Part shown: positions 11,287-23,256 of the stretch, piece by piece
Layout: every line of letters starts with the position of its first letter
How positions within the stretch are numbered: position 1 is the first letter of the stretch
Origin: Parietaria judaica
Lineage: Eukaryota > Streptophyta > Magnoliopsida > Rosales > Urticaceae
Direction: 5' to 3'
NCBI GenBank assembly: GCA_954871525.1
Contig: OX940871.1
Coordinates: 2,976,001 to 3,040,000, forward strand
Length of the DNA stretch: 64,000 nucleotides
Notes under the pieces: model-generated
What the model saw: only the letters and a program-made list of their open reading frames with translations
Databases searched by the model: none
Told to the model about the DNA's origin: nothing
Made by a program: the position numbers and the translations under genes

Positions 11287-12867
11287 ATGAAGAGAAAGAG
11301 AAGCAAGACCACTCGTGACCCGAATCATGTAAGAGGATGCTCTAGTGATGATCTTAGAGCATGTAGCTCAGAAGATAATAACGATACAGGTATATACATT
11401 TAAAATAATTTTTTGTTGCATAATTTAATTTTTTGTATAAACAATTGATTGTGTATTTCAGAAAAACGCCCAACTCGCGGTCCGGCATTGAATATGGAAT
11501 TGGATAAGTTATTGAAAAAACAGCCCGAGGGTACTTTAATGAGGGTTTTTCCAGACCAAAACAACGTAAAATTTGTGGGACCTACTGCTACTCTCTTCGC
11601 CACAGAATGTGGCATAATCATGAGAAAATATATTGCCAGACGTACATAGGTGGTCCCTTGTGCCGAAGGCGAATAAAGATCTCATGGTTAAGCGCTTGGC
11701 TGTAAGTTTTCATGCTAAGATACTTTATATAATTGATACATTTTGTTACTAATATTAATATTATGATGTTTGTGTTTTAACAGACTAAGTTTAGAATCAA
11801 ACTGAATGATGTAAAATTCATGAAGTATGTGTATCGTCAGCTTCATGACCAATGGAAGCAAACAAGGTCTAGTTTCAAAAAATACTGGAAAAAAATGGTA
11901 GCCAATCCAACAAAACCGTAGCTAGATCGAAGATTGATCCGCGATGTGCGTCCACACATAATTGGAATGCCTTTTGTGATTACTGGGAGCTCGATAAAAC
12001 TGAGGTAATTCTTAACATTGTTAGTGTGTTTACTTTTTTTCTCTGTCCTTGAACATGCACCTAACATTAGTAATATTTACTTTATTACTATTGTTACATT
12101 ATTTTTGTGTCATTTTTAGGTTTATTCCAAGAAAATGTCCGTGAACCGAAAAAGTGATAATTATATTCAATGCCGGAGTGGGTCAAGAAATCTCTCGGAT
12201 CATAGCTATCGTATGATGGTAAGCTTATATTTATGATCAATTTCAATTGAAATAAAAAAATTGGATACTGACGTGGTTTCAAATTTATGTAGCGTGAAAA
12301 TGGCAATGTTGCTCCAAGTCCGCTCCAAGTTTATCATAAAATGCATTACAAGAACGGTTGGTTGACTTCTGCGGCAGAAAACGAATATGTAAGTGACTTC
12401 GATGCGTGTTGTTCATTGTCTTTGCTCATTATTTTGAACTTGAACATTTATTTACATTGGTTCAGGATCGCATCGCCAAGCATCGAGATGCTGCTATAGA
12501 TGCACTGCCAGAGTGTACTGAGCTTACACCTGAGCTAAATCAAGAAATAGAAACAAATTCAATGCGGAGTATTCGTGGTAGAGAGAAAACAAAAGAAGCA
12601 GTTTGTGATACCGGTTTTGGGCCTACTTTGAACAAAAGGGATCAACTTGACGTGGCGACATCCGAAAATGGCGGTCAAGACTCCGATGATATGCAAAAGG
12701 AGTTAGACAGATTGAAAGCGAAGTTACGTCGCTCGAAACGTAGAGAGGAGCAATTCGAAGAGTGTTTGTGTGAGTTAAATCCAATTTTTAAGTTTTCGAC
12801 TTCGAGTGCGTCTTCAGCGGCGAACGAGGAAAGTAACGGCTCTGAAAGTTCAAGCTCTTCTATCTAG
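11287..12867 (+). pseudogene. En/Spm-type plant transposase-family gene (Transposase_24-like), decayed
   Basis: Starts MKRKRSKTTRDPN (exon 11287-11389) and continues after an intron at 11462 with KRPTRGPALNMELDKLLKK. Further pieces are QWKQTRSSFKKYW (about 11850), NWNAFCDYWELDKTE (about 11960), RKSDNYIQCRSGSRNLSDHS (about 12145) and VYHKMHYKNGWLTS (about 12330), then a final open exon 12466-12867 with a Lys/Arg/Glu coiled-coil-like stretch and a Ser-rich tail. This order matches the plant Ptta/En/Spm transposase family (Pfam Transposase_24), an accessory-type protein of CACTA elements, not the DDE catalytic subunit. An in-frame stop after KYIARRT (11649) and a frame change around 11900-11930 show it is broken. 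Domain naming is from recognition of the motif series, not a search. Confidence 0.75.
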
Positions 12868-13139
12868 CTTTATCTATTATGTTATCTATTTTATATGTGA
12901 TGCGTGTTCAATTAAATTTTCAAGTTTTTTGGACTAAATTTTTATGTTTAATGTATGTCTCTATTTTGACAATCTTTTAATTTTTTTGTTCTTTACGATA
13001 GCAAAGAAAAAAATCTATAAGATCATCATGTTATTGTTTATAACAACTGATTGTTCAATAATGATAAATAGGCAATTACACAATTGAATATTAAGATTTT
13101 AATTATGCATCAAAAAGTTTTAGTTGTTACTGAATAGTA

Positions 13140-13712
13140 TATAAAAAGGCTTTAAATATTGATTTTTCGGTTGTCAATACAAAAATCTATACTTTTTAAA
13201 AATTGATTTTCAGTTGCTAAAATGCATATCGAAAAGTTCTTAAAATTGGTTTTTTAGTTGTCAATACAAAAATTTGTACATTTGGAAACTGATTTTTTCA
13301 GCTTTCTGAAGTGCATATCGGAAAGTTCTTAAAATTGATTTTTCAGCTTTTAATTGCAACTTTCCGACAAAAAAATGGCCAGACTTTTTTAATTTTGGAA
13401 ATTGATTTTTTAGTTGCTAATTGCACATCGGAAAAGTTTTTCGAAACTGATAATTCAGTTGCTAATTGTCTTTTTCCGGCAAAAAAATGGCCGGAAACTT
13501 ATACTTTTAGAAAGTGATTTTTTAGTTTCCCTCAGTTGCCAAAAGCACGAATAGCAACTAAAGTATTTCATTTGTAAAATATTGCATTTGCCACAAGGTA
13601 TTACTAACTAAACTTAGGAAGTGATTTGTCAGTGTCAAAAACGTTTTAACAACTGATTTTGAATTTAAAACAACTGATTTAACAGTTGGTGAAAATGATT
13701 TTTCTACTAGTG
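13140..13712 (+). mobile_element. CACTA element right end: subterminal repeats and terminus
   Basis: Degenerate copies of an AACTGATTTTTCAGTTGC-like motif recur every 50-100 bp from about 13140 to 13680. Such subterminal repeats are typical of CACTA elements, where they bind the TnpA-type protein. The array ends at 13697-13712 with TTTTTCTACTAGTG, the reverse complement of a CACTAGTAGAAAAA terminus, directly abutting SABATH coding sequence at 13713. The matching left terminus was not found. Confidence 0.75.
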
Positions 13713-14439
13713 AACGAGGGTAGGGTCCACTACTCGATCTCTACACCTCTCCTCATGAAGGCTTTCCATGATCAGCATGCGAGAGACTTGGAAAACTTTT
13801 TTACGCTACGAGCGCGAGAGATCATCCATGGAGGCTTGATGGCTCTTTTTCTTCCCGGGTACGGCAAAACGAAGCCCCGCATTCCACTGCTTTCATGGAT
13901 AAAGCAGTTGAGTTGGTCGAATCTTCCGTGATTGGCATGGCCAAGAAGGTAACTTATATAATTTATTACATCTGTTTTCTCAATATCATTTATTTAAATC
14001 ATCGTATGTTGCGTATTCTCGATCTCTCGGTAAGATCAACAAGGAAAAGATAGATTTGTTCAACATTCTGGTATATTTTACCTCTCCCAAAGAAGTGGAA
14101 TCGATCGTGCGTAGAAATAGGCATTTCGAGATGGCATTTATGGAGATCATGCCTCACGAGAAGGTGGAGCCGCGAGAGATGTCAAATGTCCTTAGGGCTT
14201 GCGTGGAAGCAACCATCGAAAAACACTTCGGACAAGACATATTGGAGGAACTCTTCGATATAATGCTCGGAAAGTTTGAAGGCTCTCTTCAACCCTCGAA
14301 TCCTGCGAATCGCTTGGCTTCTTTGTGTTGCTCCGTCGCATGGAAGGTCAACGTTGATGTTCATGCTTTGACCAACTATAAATTCTCTGTCATTTTAGAG
14401 TTGCGGCATGTCATGAACAACTATAGCCTATCAATATGA
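13713..14439 (+). pseudogene. SABATH methyltransferase, copy 2 (C-terminal half only)
   Basis: Begins exactly at the CACTA terminus with NEGRVHYSISTP and continues LLMKAFHDQHARDLENFF and GGLMALFLPGYGKTKPR, equivalent to the last part of copy 1 exon 2. A one-base shift after GKTKPR (about 13870) leads to a stop; the shifted frame reads STAFMDKAVELVESSV and reaches a donor at 13948. The next exon (about 14035-14439) carries the family C-terminus: KINKEKIDLFNI, FTSPKEVESIV, EATIEKHFGQDILEELFD, and a stop at 14439. This is a second gene copy, since its exon 2 end differs from copy 1. Its 5' half is missing, evidently lost during or after the transposon insertion. Confidence 0.85.
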
Positions 14440-14715
14440 TGTTTTATTTATATTGTAACCCTGTATTTATATTTCTATAAGTTACAAGTATAACGCTTGT
14501 TTTTATATAATACAACTATAACCTATCAAAGTCTTCTTATTAGTGTGTTTTTTTATTTATTTATTATGTCTTAGGACTTATAGTGATAATAAGTAATCCT
14601 GAACTTATATATAAAAAATTTATCGAAATAGGTCAAATTACTTTTTTATTTTTCCGTCGATATTTACGTTAGCATATGACATGTGCCCGTGAAATTTATG
14701 CAGCATTTTTAGAAT

Positions 14716-15190
14716 ACCTGAGAATCAACTTTCTCGAGGCGAGATTTGACGCCGAAACAGCTTCCACAGCGACTCCTTTCAGCTTTACCATTGTCTTGGA
14801 ACTGTCCGGTTTTGTCAGAGCAAGAGTCTCCCCGCTCATCTTCGCCGGGTTCCTCACCAGCGAAACCGCGAAGAACTCTTTCTTCAGCGCTTTGCCATTG
14901 CTCTCGAGCCAATATTTCGGAACTTTACCCGATTCCAACACCCAAACCACTCCCTGAAGCAAACACGTTCCTCAGAAACATCACGCATTTCACGAAATTG
15001 AAATTGAGCAGACTACCATACCTGCTTGGTGAGATTGAAATCGAGAGACTGGTAGTGATCGAGATCGCAACTCCGACGAGTCCTTGGGTTTTTGGAGGAA
15101 GTCAATCGATTGACGATGGCGAGAGTGAGAAGCGCTTCGATTCCCATAATCAACCAAAGCCCCGACGAAAATCCCCAAACCAAACACCCC
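14716..15190 (-). pseudogene. fragment of a TEX2/SMP-type (DUF2404) membrane protein gene
   Basis: On the minus strand the sequence reads an N-terminal hydrophobic segment (FGLGIFVGALV, then after a one-base slip MGIEALLTLAIVNRLTSS), a donor near 15017, a short intron, and a second exon GVVWVLESGKVPKYW with SLVRNPAKMSGETLALT and VAVEAVSASNLASRK. This is the order at the start of plant proteins with a PH-like region and an SMP lipid-transfer domain (relatives of human TEX2). The first exon has a frameshift and no clear ATG, the second stops being recognisable at about 14716, and the rest of the gene is absent. It sits between CACTA-type repeats, so capture by a transposon is plausible but not proven. 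Confidence 0.65.
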
Positions 15191-15424
15191 CAATAATTGT
15201 AGTTAAAAGTTAAAAGTTAAAGCAAAACTAATTGTAGTTTTGAATTTTGGGTGGAAAAAAGAGCGCCAATAAATTCGCTTTTTCACTTGGAGAGGATTGA
15301 TTTGGTGATTTGATTTTGGTTATTTGATTTGGGTCTGTACTTTATTGCAGTTTTCACTTAGAGAGGAAAAAGTAATAAATATTTTATTTTTGTGATAGTA
15401 TAATAAAATATAAACTATAAACCA

Positions 15425-15600
15425 TGGTTCAACACTTCAACTTACCGATGTTACCGATAAACCGATTACCGTTTTCGACGGATTAATCGATAGCTTACTG
15501 ATTAACCGACGGAAAACCTATAACACTGTAGCTTACCGATTACCGATACTTTTCGATGATTATCGATGGATTATCGATACTTTTTGACATCTAACTTATA
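15425..15600. repeat. degenerate 'ACCGATTACCGAT' dispersed repeat
   Basis: Short ACCGAT/ATCGAT-rich stretch opening with a GGTTCAACACTTCAACTTAC block. Similar stretches occur at 39893-40060 and 47280-47495. It is probably the terminal region of a dispersed transposon family; no complete element could be delimited. Confidence 0.45.
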
Positions 15601-15841
15601 AAATATTTTGATAATATCATATCACAAAACATATGTTAAATTATTAAGTGTATAATTATAATATTAATATTAGTTGAAGTGTATAATATTAAATGAATAT
15701 ACATATTAAGTGTATATGTATGTTAGGTGAAGTGTTAATATGTATGTTAAGTGTATAATATTATTTGAAGTGTGTAATATTAAGTTAAATTATTAAGTGA
15801 AAGTGTATGTGTATGTTAAGTTGTGTGATATTAGTTGAATA

Positions 15842-16060
15842 GCAAAAAGTCCCACATTGATAGATGACAAGAGTTTGGTGATGTTTATATACCAAATATT
15901 AGGGACAAGGGCTTGGGCCCTTTGGGTCATAGGATTTTGTGAATGGGGGAGGACTCACACAAATGTTACACCACCACACGCGCGCCGCCGCCGCCGTCCG
16001 GCCGGACGTGACGTGGCGAGGCAATTTTCAAATGTTCATTAACATAAGTTCCGTTCACTC
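15842..16060 (+). mobile_element. probable truncated LTR
   Basis: Contains AAAAAGTCCCACATTGATAG, a common start of plant retrotransposon LTRs, a TATATA box near 15887, then an unusually GC-rich tract (about 15976-16022, CGCGCCGCCGCCGCCGTCC) that stands out from the AT-rich surroundings. No internal coding region adjoins it. Called by resemblance only. Confidence 0.4.
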
Positions 16061-16539
16061 TTTTAAATCAACATTAATAGAAAAGATACTCATACAAACT
16101 ATCATTAATAATTTTCTTTTTATCCTAAGTGATAGTAAATAAATAATTAGGATTAAGTTTCCAAAAACTTTGTGATAATGAGTAAATAAACAATTATGTA
16201 CACATTGTCATTTAAAAGTTTGTGTTGGGACAAAATTATATAGTTGCATATTGCTCTTTATGTGTTAAAATAATCCAAAATATTAATTTATGTGTAACTT
16301 ATAATATAATATATTTAGATGTAGTAGAAACTTTAAAATATATACTTTTATAGTCTATACTTATAGTACAAGATTTAAAAAGTATACAGATAATCACTAT
16401 CATTAGCTTTATAATTCTCTATTATGATTCGATCATCACATATGGTATCATATCGGAAATGTACCGTTATGTTTGAAAATTAATCACGAAGAAAATTACC
16501 ATAATTTTTTCCCACCATCAATGATGTCGCGGTTATATT

Positions 16540-17357
16540 TATTACCACATTCACTCGTCACGCCTCTTGGATTTTAAGTGTCACACTATACTCGTAAGTA
16601 ACCACTGCACTGTTTTGATTTAGTTGATTAATTTTGAAGGTTCTCGCGCATTTATACTTTTTATCAACTGATTTTAGACTCTTACTGACTAAACAAACAG
16701 TTGTTAAAAGTACAAAAATGAAATTTATATATTCAGCCACCAAAATATCAGTTGCTAATTATTGATTAACCACTTGTTAAAAGTTACAGGTATCAGCAAC
16801 TGATACTGGGTATATGCCTACTGAAAATTAAGTGGCCAAAAATTTGAAAATTATTTTTAACAACTAATAAATCAGTAGAAACAACTCTTGCCGGGATTCA
16901 AATATGACGTAGTATTTAATTTTTCAACCACAGAAAATTTTGTTGCAAATAATAGATCGTTCAGTTGATAAAAATAATTGTTATCGGTAACTGATTTTAG
17001 ATATGTACCTTCTGAAAATTCAGTGCCCAAACATCTAAAAATTAGTTTTTGAAACTGAAAAATCAATAGTAAATACTCTTGCCGGAATTTAAAATTTTCC
17101 GACGATGGTAATGATCGTCAACTGATTTTAATGTTTTAGAAATTGAAAAATCAGTTTCTAAAAATCGAAAGTTTTATCCCCAATTATCAGTTTCTTAAAG
17201 TTACAAAATCAGTTGCCAAAATTATGTACATTAAATACTTTTACTAAACTTTTTAGAAACTGATATAACTTCAAAATCAGTGTCTATAACAAATTTATAG
17301 AAACTAATTATTCAGTGGGTAAAAATTTAGTGTCTAAAAATCACATTTTTAGCAGTG
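16540..17357 (+). mobile_element. second CACTA-type end with subterminal repeats
   Basis: Many degenerate copies of a GATTTTTCAGTTGC-type motif in both orientations fill this stretch, as in the 13.1-13.7 kb array. It ends CATTTTTAGCAGTG at 17357, the reverse complement of a CACTGCTAAAAATG terminus, directly against SABATH-like sequence. The left end was not found and no transposase lies between this and the first CACTA terminus. Confidence 0.65.
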
Positions 17358-17580
17358 TGAGAATCAATCGTGCCTCGAAATAAGCTTTTTGAGATGGCAT
17401 TTATGGTGATCATTCGTCACGAGAACTAGGTGGAGCCACGAGCGATGTCAAATATCACTAGGGCTTGCATGGAAGGAACTCTTCTATATAATGCTTGGAA
17501 TGTTGAAGGCTCGGTTGGCCTTTGTCTTACTCCAATGCATGGAAGGTCAACGTTGATGCTTATGTTTTGACCAGTCAACG
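17358..17580 (+). pseudogene. SABATH methyltransferase, copy 3 (C-terminal scrap)
   Basis: Aligns base by base with part of the last exon of copy 2 (about 14098-14375): the shared blocks include TTTTGAGATGGCATTTATGG, GATGTCAAAT and CATGGAAGGTCAACGTTGATG. It carries an in-frame TAG (about 17426) and internal deletions. Like copy 2, it is bounded on the left by a CACTA-type terminus. Confidence 0.8.
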
Positions 17581-18400
17581 TAATACAGTGCGTGGTTACT
17601 TTATTTGTTTGACGTGGAATTCAATAAACACTTAATGTTTGTATTTTATTAGAGGCATATTCTCAAATTTTTTACCGCATAAAAAATCTAATGTTATTGT
17701 TTGTAAGAGTTTGAATTTTCGTCACTAATAAAAGTTATACACAAAATGAAATATTTCTATTTATGCCGACAAAAAAACATTAAAAATATGTTACAACAAG
17801 ATTAAACATGTGATTTATAAAATGTAAGTGGAAGTGGTTACGGAGCCCTTCATTTAATAAAATAAAATTCATACGATACAACTTATACGATAGGTCAAAA
17901 TTTGTTTCTTAAATAAAATCTTAATTTTTTTTATACATCTTATAATACGATAAGTCAAAATTTGTGTTTAACTTCTTACAACAGTAATTTAGTAAAATTT
18001 TATTACAAAAATGTATTAAAAAGTTTAATTATGTTTTTATATTTTGACTCCTATTTCTAGCAGTATGTAACCTTTGATCTTAATATGGCGGCGACGCCCA
18101 ATGTGGCAAATTTAACGATGATAATAAAAAATTAACGAAGAGAACATTAGCCGCTAACGGAATACAGTTTGGGTAAATTAGCCACCAAAAAAAATTGTGT
18201 ACATAATTCAAATTTTAGAAATATTAAATACTTTAGCCGTTATTTACCCTTGATCTTCAGCAAATCTATTTTTTTTTTTTCTGAAGACACACATCGCACA
18301 CTTACGAATTTGCAAAGAATATGTAGATACTTTTGGAACATTACTATAAATTAGAGATTACAACAACGTGTTGATAGCCAATATAAAAACGGACATTAAT
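17581..18400. other. intergenic, nothing recognised
   Basis: AT-rich spacer between the SABATH remnants and the 3' end of the P450 gene. No ORF of interest, RNA gene or element end seen. The P450 3' UTR presumably occupies its right edge. Confidence 0.5.
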
Positions 18401-20815
18401 TTATAATTTATAAGGATCGGGAATCAGTAACAAGTCGATCTTTCTTCTTACAGCAGCGCCAAAGAACTCATCCATATCCAACTCGTGGTGTTCCACTCCA
18501 CTGGGCAGTTTCCAATCAAAATGATACAGTAATTGTGCTAGTATGGACTCGATATTGGCCGTACCGAACGCCATGCCGGGGCACATCCTTCTCCCGGCGC
18601 CAAAAGGAATGTACTCGAAGTATGTCCCCTTGTAATCGATGCAACTATCTATGAATCTCTCGGGACAAAAGCTCTCGGGATCGTCCCAACACCTTCGGTC
18701 TCTTGCAATTGCCCAGGCATTGACGATGACCTTAACGTACAATTATAATAGGTAACCAATTTCAGTAACTAAGAGATTAAAGAAAATTTATTCATTTTAT
18801 TAACTATGATCACCTTCGTCCTCGCGGGTATTTCGTAGCCATTGATTTTGAGGTTTTTTCGGCACTCTCTCGGGAGCAGTAGTGCAGCCGGACAGTGAAG
18901 TCTTAGGGTTTCCTTGATGACTGATTTCAAGTATGGCACGTCGGCAATGCTTGTTTCGTCGACGATATTGGCTTTGTTGAAGGCTTCTCTGACCTCTTGT
19001 TGTGCCTTTTTCATTATAACCGGGTTCTTCATCAGCTCCGCCATTGCCCACTCCAATGTCGTTGCAGCAGTCTCACCTCCGGCCGTTAACATTTCCTGGA
19101 ACCTACTTGTGAATGAGGGTTTGAGGGTGGTTTGAAAATACAATTTGCTACATGTGTAAAGTGGACCGGTCCTAAATTTGTCGTGTTTTGTTTTGGTCTT
19201 AATTAGGCTAAATAAATTTTTAAGACCCTTAAAGTATTATTAGTTTTCTTTGTTAAATATAAAATAATATATAAAAAGAAATTGAGGCCTTTAAATTTGA
19301 GGCCCCGAGCCTCTGGCTTTGCTGATCATCAATAGCAGACACGACCCTAAGTTTGTCATATTTTGCTCGGGCCTTACTAAAGTATTTAATTTTTTTATCA
19401 TTTTTTTATATTTAGTTAAATATAAAATAATATATAAAAATAAATTAGGGTCCTTTATTTGAGGACCCGAGGCGCCGGCCTTGCTCGCGTATAGTCAAGG
19501 CCGGATTATAATTTGACTTATTATTTTATTATACTCAAATTTTAATTTGTTTGATTTTAGACCTTAGAATAAGTACCGGCTACGGTTGTATGTAAATTAT
19601 CAATCGTACCGTAGGACGTACGTGTTATAAATGGAAGATCGGGTTTAAAAAAGATTTAAAATTAAGAGGATTGCTATTTCTTTTATTACCAAAATCGAAT
19701 ATCAAGTTTAAAACGATTTAAATTTACAGGATTACTATTCTATTTATTACCAATCAATTAGTTTTACTTATAGCCATGATACTTCACAAATCACAATCCT
19801 TTACTCGTATCGGTTATATATTAGTTTCATACTTTCATATACTAAAAAATTAGTTATATATATATATATATATATTTATGTCCATGCAAGTCGAAATTCA
19901 ATGCACATTACGTACCGTGATTATCGCTTTAACATTATCCATGGTTAGGGCTAATCCAGTCTCTTCATTGTCGTGCAGTTTAAGCAGAACATCAAGGAGA
20001 TTATCATGACTTCCTCTATTTCCATCCTTGTCGGCACCCTCCCTATGCTCCTTGATGACGTTTTCGATTATCCGATCCGTCTTTTCCCGGATTTTCTCCA
20101 GGCGAGCCCTCGATCGCGTGAAAATGGCATCCAAGAAAATCATGGAAGGAAACAGATCGCCGAACTCAAATCCAGCTCCGGCCTTGAGAGCCTGTGTGGC
20201 AGTCGATATAAACTCCGCTTGCTCTTTGCTTTCCAACCCGAAAGCCGCCCGCGCCGCTATGCTGTACGTCAGGGAGTTGATTTTCTCGGTCAGGTTGATC
20301 ACACTTCCGGCATTCGAACCGATCCACTGCACGGCATTCGCCGTCGCTTCCTCCCTTATAGGCCGAAAACTCCTCACCCTCGCAGAGCTAAGGAGCTCCT
20401 GCGTGCAGATCTTCCGAGCTCCTCTCCAGAAATCACCGCAGGGCGAGAAGCTGATGCCACTGGAATCGTAAAACAAGATCCGAGAGACGAGGTTGCTTGG
20501 CCGATGCGTGAAAGCCGCGTCGTGCGTGCGCATAACCGCCTCAGCGAGCTCTGACGACGAAACAATAACTGCCGAGAGCTGTCCGATCTTCAGAGACATC
20601 AACGGGCCGTGTTTATCGGCGAGATCTCTTAGGGCGCGGTGAGGGTGAGATGACATGAGCTGGTGGATATTGCCGATGATGGGCAATCTCCATGGCCCCG
20701 GAGGCAGTCCTGAGTTAGGGTTAGGGTTTTTCAGGAAATTCTTTGACGATCGATTGAGTAATATTAGTCTCAGTAGAATGAAGACTGGGACGAAGAAGAT
20801 TAGTAACGCTTCCAT
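18401..20815 (-). CDS. cytochrome P450, CYP71-type, intact
   Basis: Three exons (20815-19916, 19095-18814, 18730-18401) give 503 residues, normal for a microsomal P450. The N-terminus ([20 protein letters not shown]) is an ER membrane anchor, followed by the proline hinge [13 protein letters not shown]. Later landmarks are all present: I-helix AGGETAATT, which handles O2, the ExxR pair in KETLR, PERF, and heme-binding [10 protein letters not shown] with its axial cysteine. CYP71-clan enzymes oxidise terpenoids, alkaloids, phenylpropanoids or xenobiotics using NADPH-P450 reductase; the substrate cannot be read from sequence. The first intron is at the usual CYP71 place, just before the I-helix motif (after AIIT). 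The second, 83 bp between ARTK and VIVNAW, is unusual. The ATG at 20815 is chosen over an upstream in-frame ATG (20923) because it starts the anchor directly. Confidence 0.95.
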
Positions 20816-20930
20816 GAAGAAATCAATAAGCTGTTTACTTTCGATTAGCTTTAATAGGAAAGAATTGTTACATATGATAAATACCAAACATGATGATGTA
20901 TATATATGGGAAAATGGCAGCATTGCATAA

Positions 20931-22720
20931 AAATTCCAAGTATTTGAAAAGTTGATCGATATTTTTATTTTTTATTTTGTCGAAAGTTGTCAAATTATAT
21001 ATATATAGAAAAGTTGATATTATGTTCCCCGAATCGCATTACGTGTCACGTTTTAAAACCATTAAATATACTATTTTTATTCATATACTATTTTGAGATT
21101 TTTTTTGCAGGAATACTCTCGGTAATTGGCTTTTTGTTTCTTAACGGGAGGTATTAGGGAGTATATGCGCCTAATTAAAATCCAAAAGAGATTCTTTTGG
21201 CAATTTAAATCATTTTCCATGCCTGCGTATCAGCTGATAATAACGTGGAGTTATTGATTTCGTAATCTGGGTGTTGATTATTTGATTGTAATTATTGCAC
21301 TCAGAAGCAACGCATAATAATTCCATATCCATGTTTGAGTACGAACGGGGCACATTCATGCCAATTATTTCAGCACTATATTAATTGCATCATATTTATG
21401 ATTTAATATCCTATTCATGTGGACATTTTTCTCATGTTCTCATTTATGTCTAAAGTACTATAATTAGTAACAATCTATTTTTGTTAAATTCAAGTAGACC
21501 CAGATGGCTACTTGGTATATTAGTTGGCCTTTCTTCTGTGATCTCCTGCGTATATTTATCATAAACATGTTTGTCTTGAAATTCTCTTGAAAAGTAATCC
21601 TTTCTATGATATCACATAAGTAGATAAAAGAAGATCAAACCCTACAAGGAAAATCTTGTGTCGATTATATTACTTATGAAAAGATCTACACATTACAATA
21701 GACTAAATATATATACAGGGAACTGAGCTGTGTTGTTTAATTTTTACTCAAAACATATATAAATAACATATATTATTGGGCGTTGATTTTCGGCTTATTT
21801 GTAATGTTCCACACTGCTATTGCTATAGTTGATTTTCGGCTTATTTGATTAAATAACACTTTTGTATGGTCTCGAATTTAACTAACATACTAAATTATAC
21901 TTCGATAATATAATAGATTGGTCCCTAACAATATAATATTGTAGAGATTCTACAATATTTTTCTATTTATGATTCATTTTGAGAGATTGGATCTACACAT
22001 TTAATGGGACATGACTCATGTGATAATTTTATTGTTCTATTTTCCTTCATGTCCTCTCATTTTTTCAACCAGACAAAGAATTTAATACATTAATTTGTTA
22101 CCAAACAATGAATTCAATAGTTAGGTGTTGTGTCTACAAGTTTTTATGACATTTCCAAGCACGTGACATAATCGCTGAAGATTCTGTTGCACTTGCATCA
22201 GTAGATGGTAACCATTTTTTATAAATAAAACAATCAAAAATTGTTTTTTTTTTCTTATCAAATAATCACATTTACTTTATATATATATAAATGTATATAT
22301 AGTTTTATAAAAAAAAAAAATTGATGCGTTCTGTTATGTATTCATGATAACAAAATTTCAAATAAGATACAAAGACAAAGAAACAATCAATGGAAGAAGT
22401 AGAGTCTTACGAAGAAACGACATTATTGAAAAAAGTTTACTCGAAACTCAAAAAATCCTATAATGAAAACGACAACAAAACTGAGAAAACGATATAGAAA
22501 CGATATTTTACAGCTCAAAAATTGTTTAAACAATGTGTTAATTAAGGCCTCAAGTACTGTAGAGACTAGAGACCATCGGTTCGATGTGATGTAGGTCGAT
22601 TCAGACATCCAACCCTTCAAAATTTATAAATGAACACCTCTTAGAACACATCAAAAATTTGAAGGTCTTTCGGGGTCCTTATCTATTGAAGTTAATATTG
22701 TAGGAACTAAGAATTATCAA
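20931..22720. other. intergenic, P450 promoter side; nothing recognised
   Basis: AT-rich spacer upstream of the P450. It should hold the P450 promoter (TATA-like TATATATAT at 20996-21004 and TATATATGG around 20900), but no element can be assigned with confidence. No gene or complete mobile element seen. Confidence 0.5.
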
Positions 22721-23256
22721 TGTTGCAAAAGTTCCCAAAGATCCGGGGTTGGGCATTAAGGCCCGCGTGAGATAATATGACTAATGGGCTTGGTTTAATG
22801 TAATTAATAAAGCTCATTAGACATAACCCTAAGCCTATAAATAAACATGAGTGGTCATGTAAAACTCTAAGCATTCTAATTAGGTATTCCCACTTAGAGA
22901 GAGAGAAATTTGCCCCCTCCCTAATACAAAGAGAGAGGTCGAATTCCTCTTAAGCCGAGGAGTCTTCGTCCGTGTTCTAATCACCGAGGATGATCTAGTT
23001 TCCTACGAGGGGATTTCCGACCAAGAAATGTGTTCCGTGAGCGACGTGGTGTACGAAGTAGAGGTCGTACAATTGAGCGGCTCGTGGTCAAAATCGCATG
23101 GAGGTGCTAGGCGACGGAGAATCGTCAAGATCCGATCAAAGGCTAAGGAAATATTCTAGAAGTAGATTTTGATTATTTCACGTTATCTAGATCTTAGTTT
23201 CGAGGATTCGCGGAATTTCCGTTTCCGCGATGAGATTAAATCTTTCAAAACCCAAC
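22721..23256 (+). mobile_element. probable solo LTR (TGTTG...CAACA)
   Basis: A 536-bp block bounded by the exact inverted pair TGTTG/CAACA. It contains a TATA-like CTATAAATAA (about 22836) followed by a GAGAGAGAG leader and ends TTTCAAAACCCAACA, all LTR-like. It is less AT-rich than its flanks. There is no internal coding region on either side, so it is a solo or truncated LTR. The flanking pentamers (ATCAA and AATAT) do not match, so a clean insertion is not proven. Confidence 0.6.

Noticed and set aside
19973..20554. Open frames of 193 and 147 codons on the plus strand
   Set aside because: Antisense shadows of P450 exon 1, which has all family motifs on the minus strand.
22721..23256. Clean solo-LTR insertion with target duplication
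   Set aside because: The TGTTG/CAACA ends and LTR signals support an LTR, but flanking pentamers differ, so I do not claim an intact target duplication.
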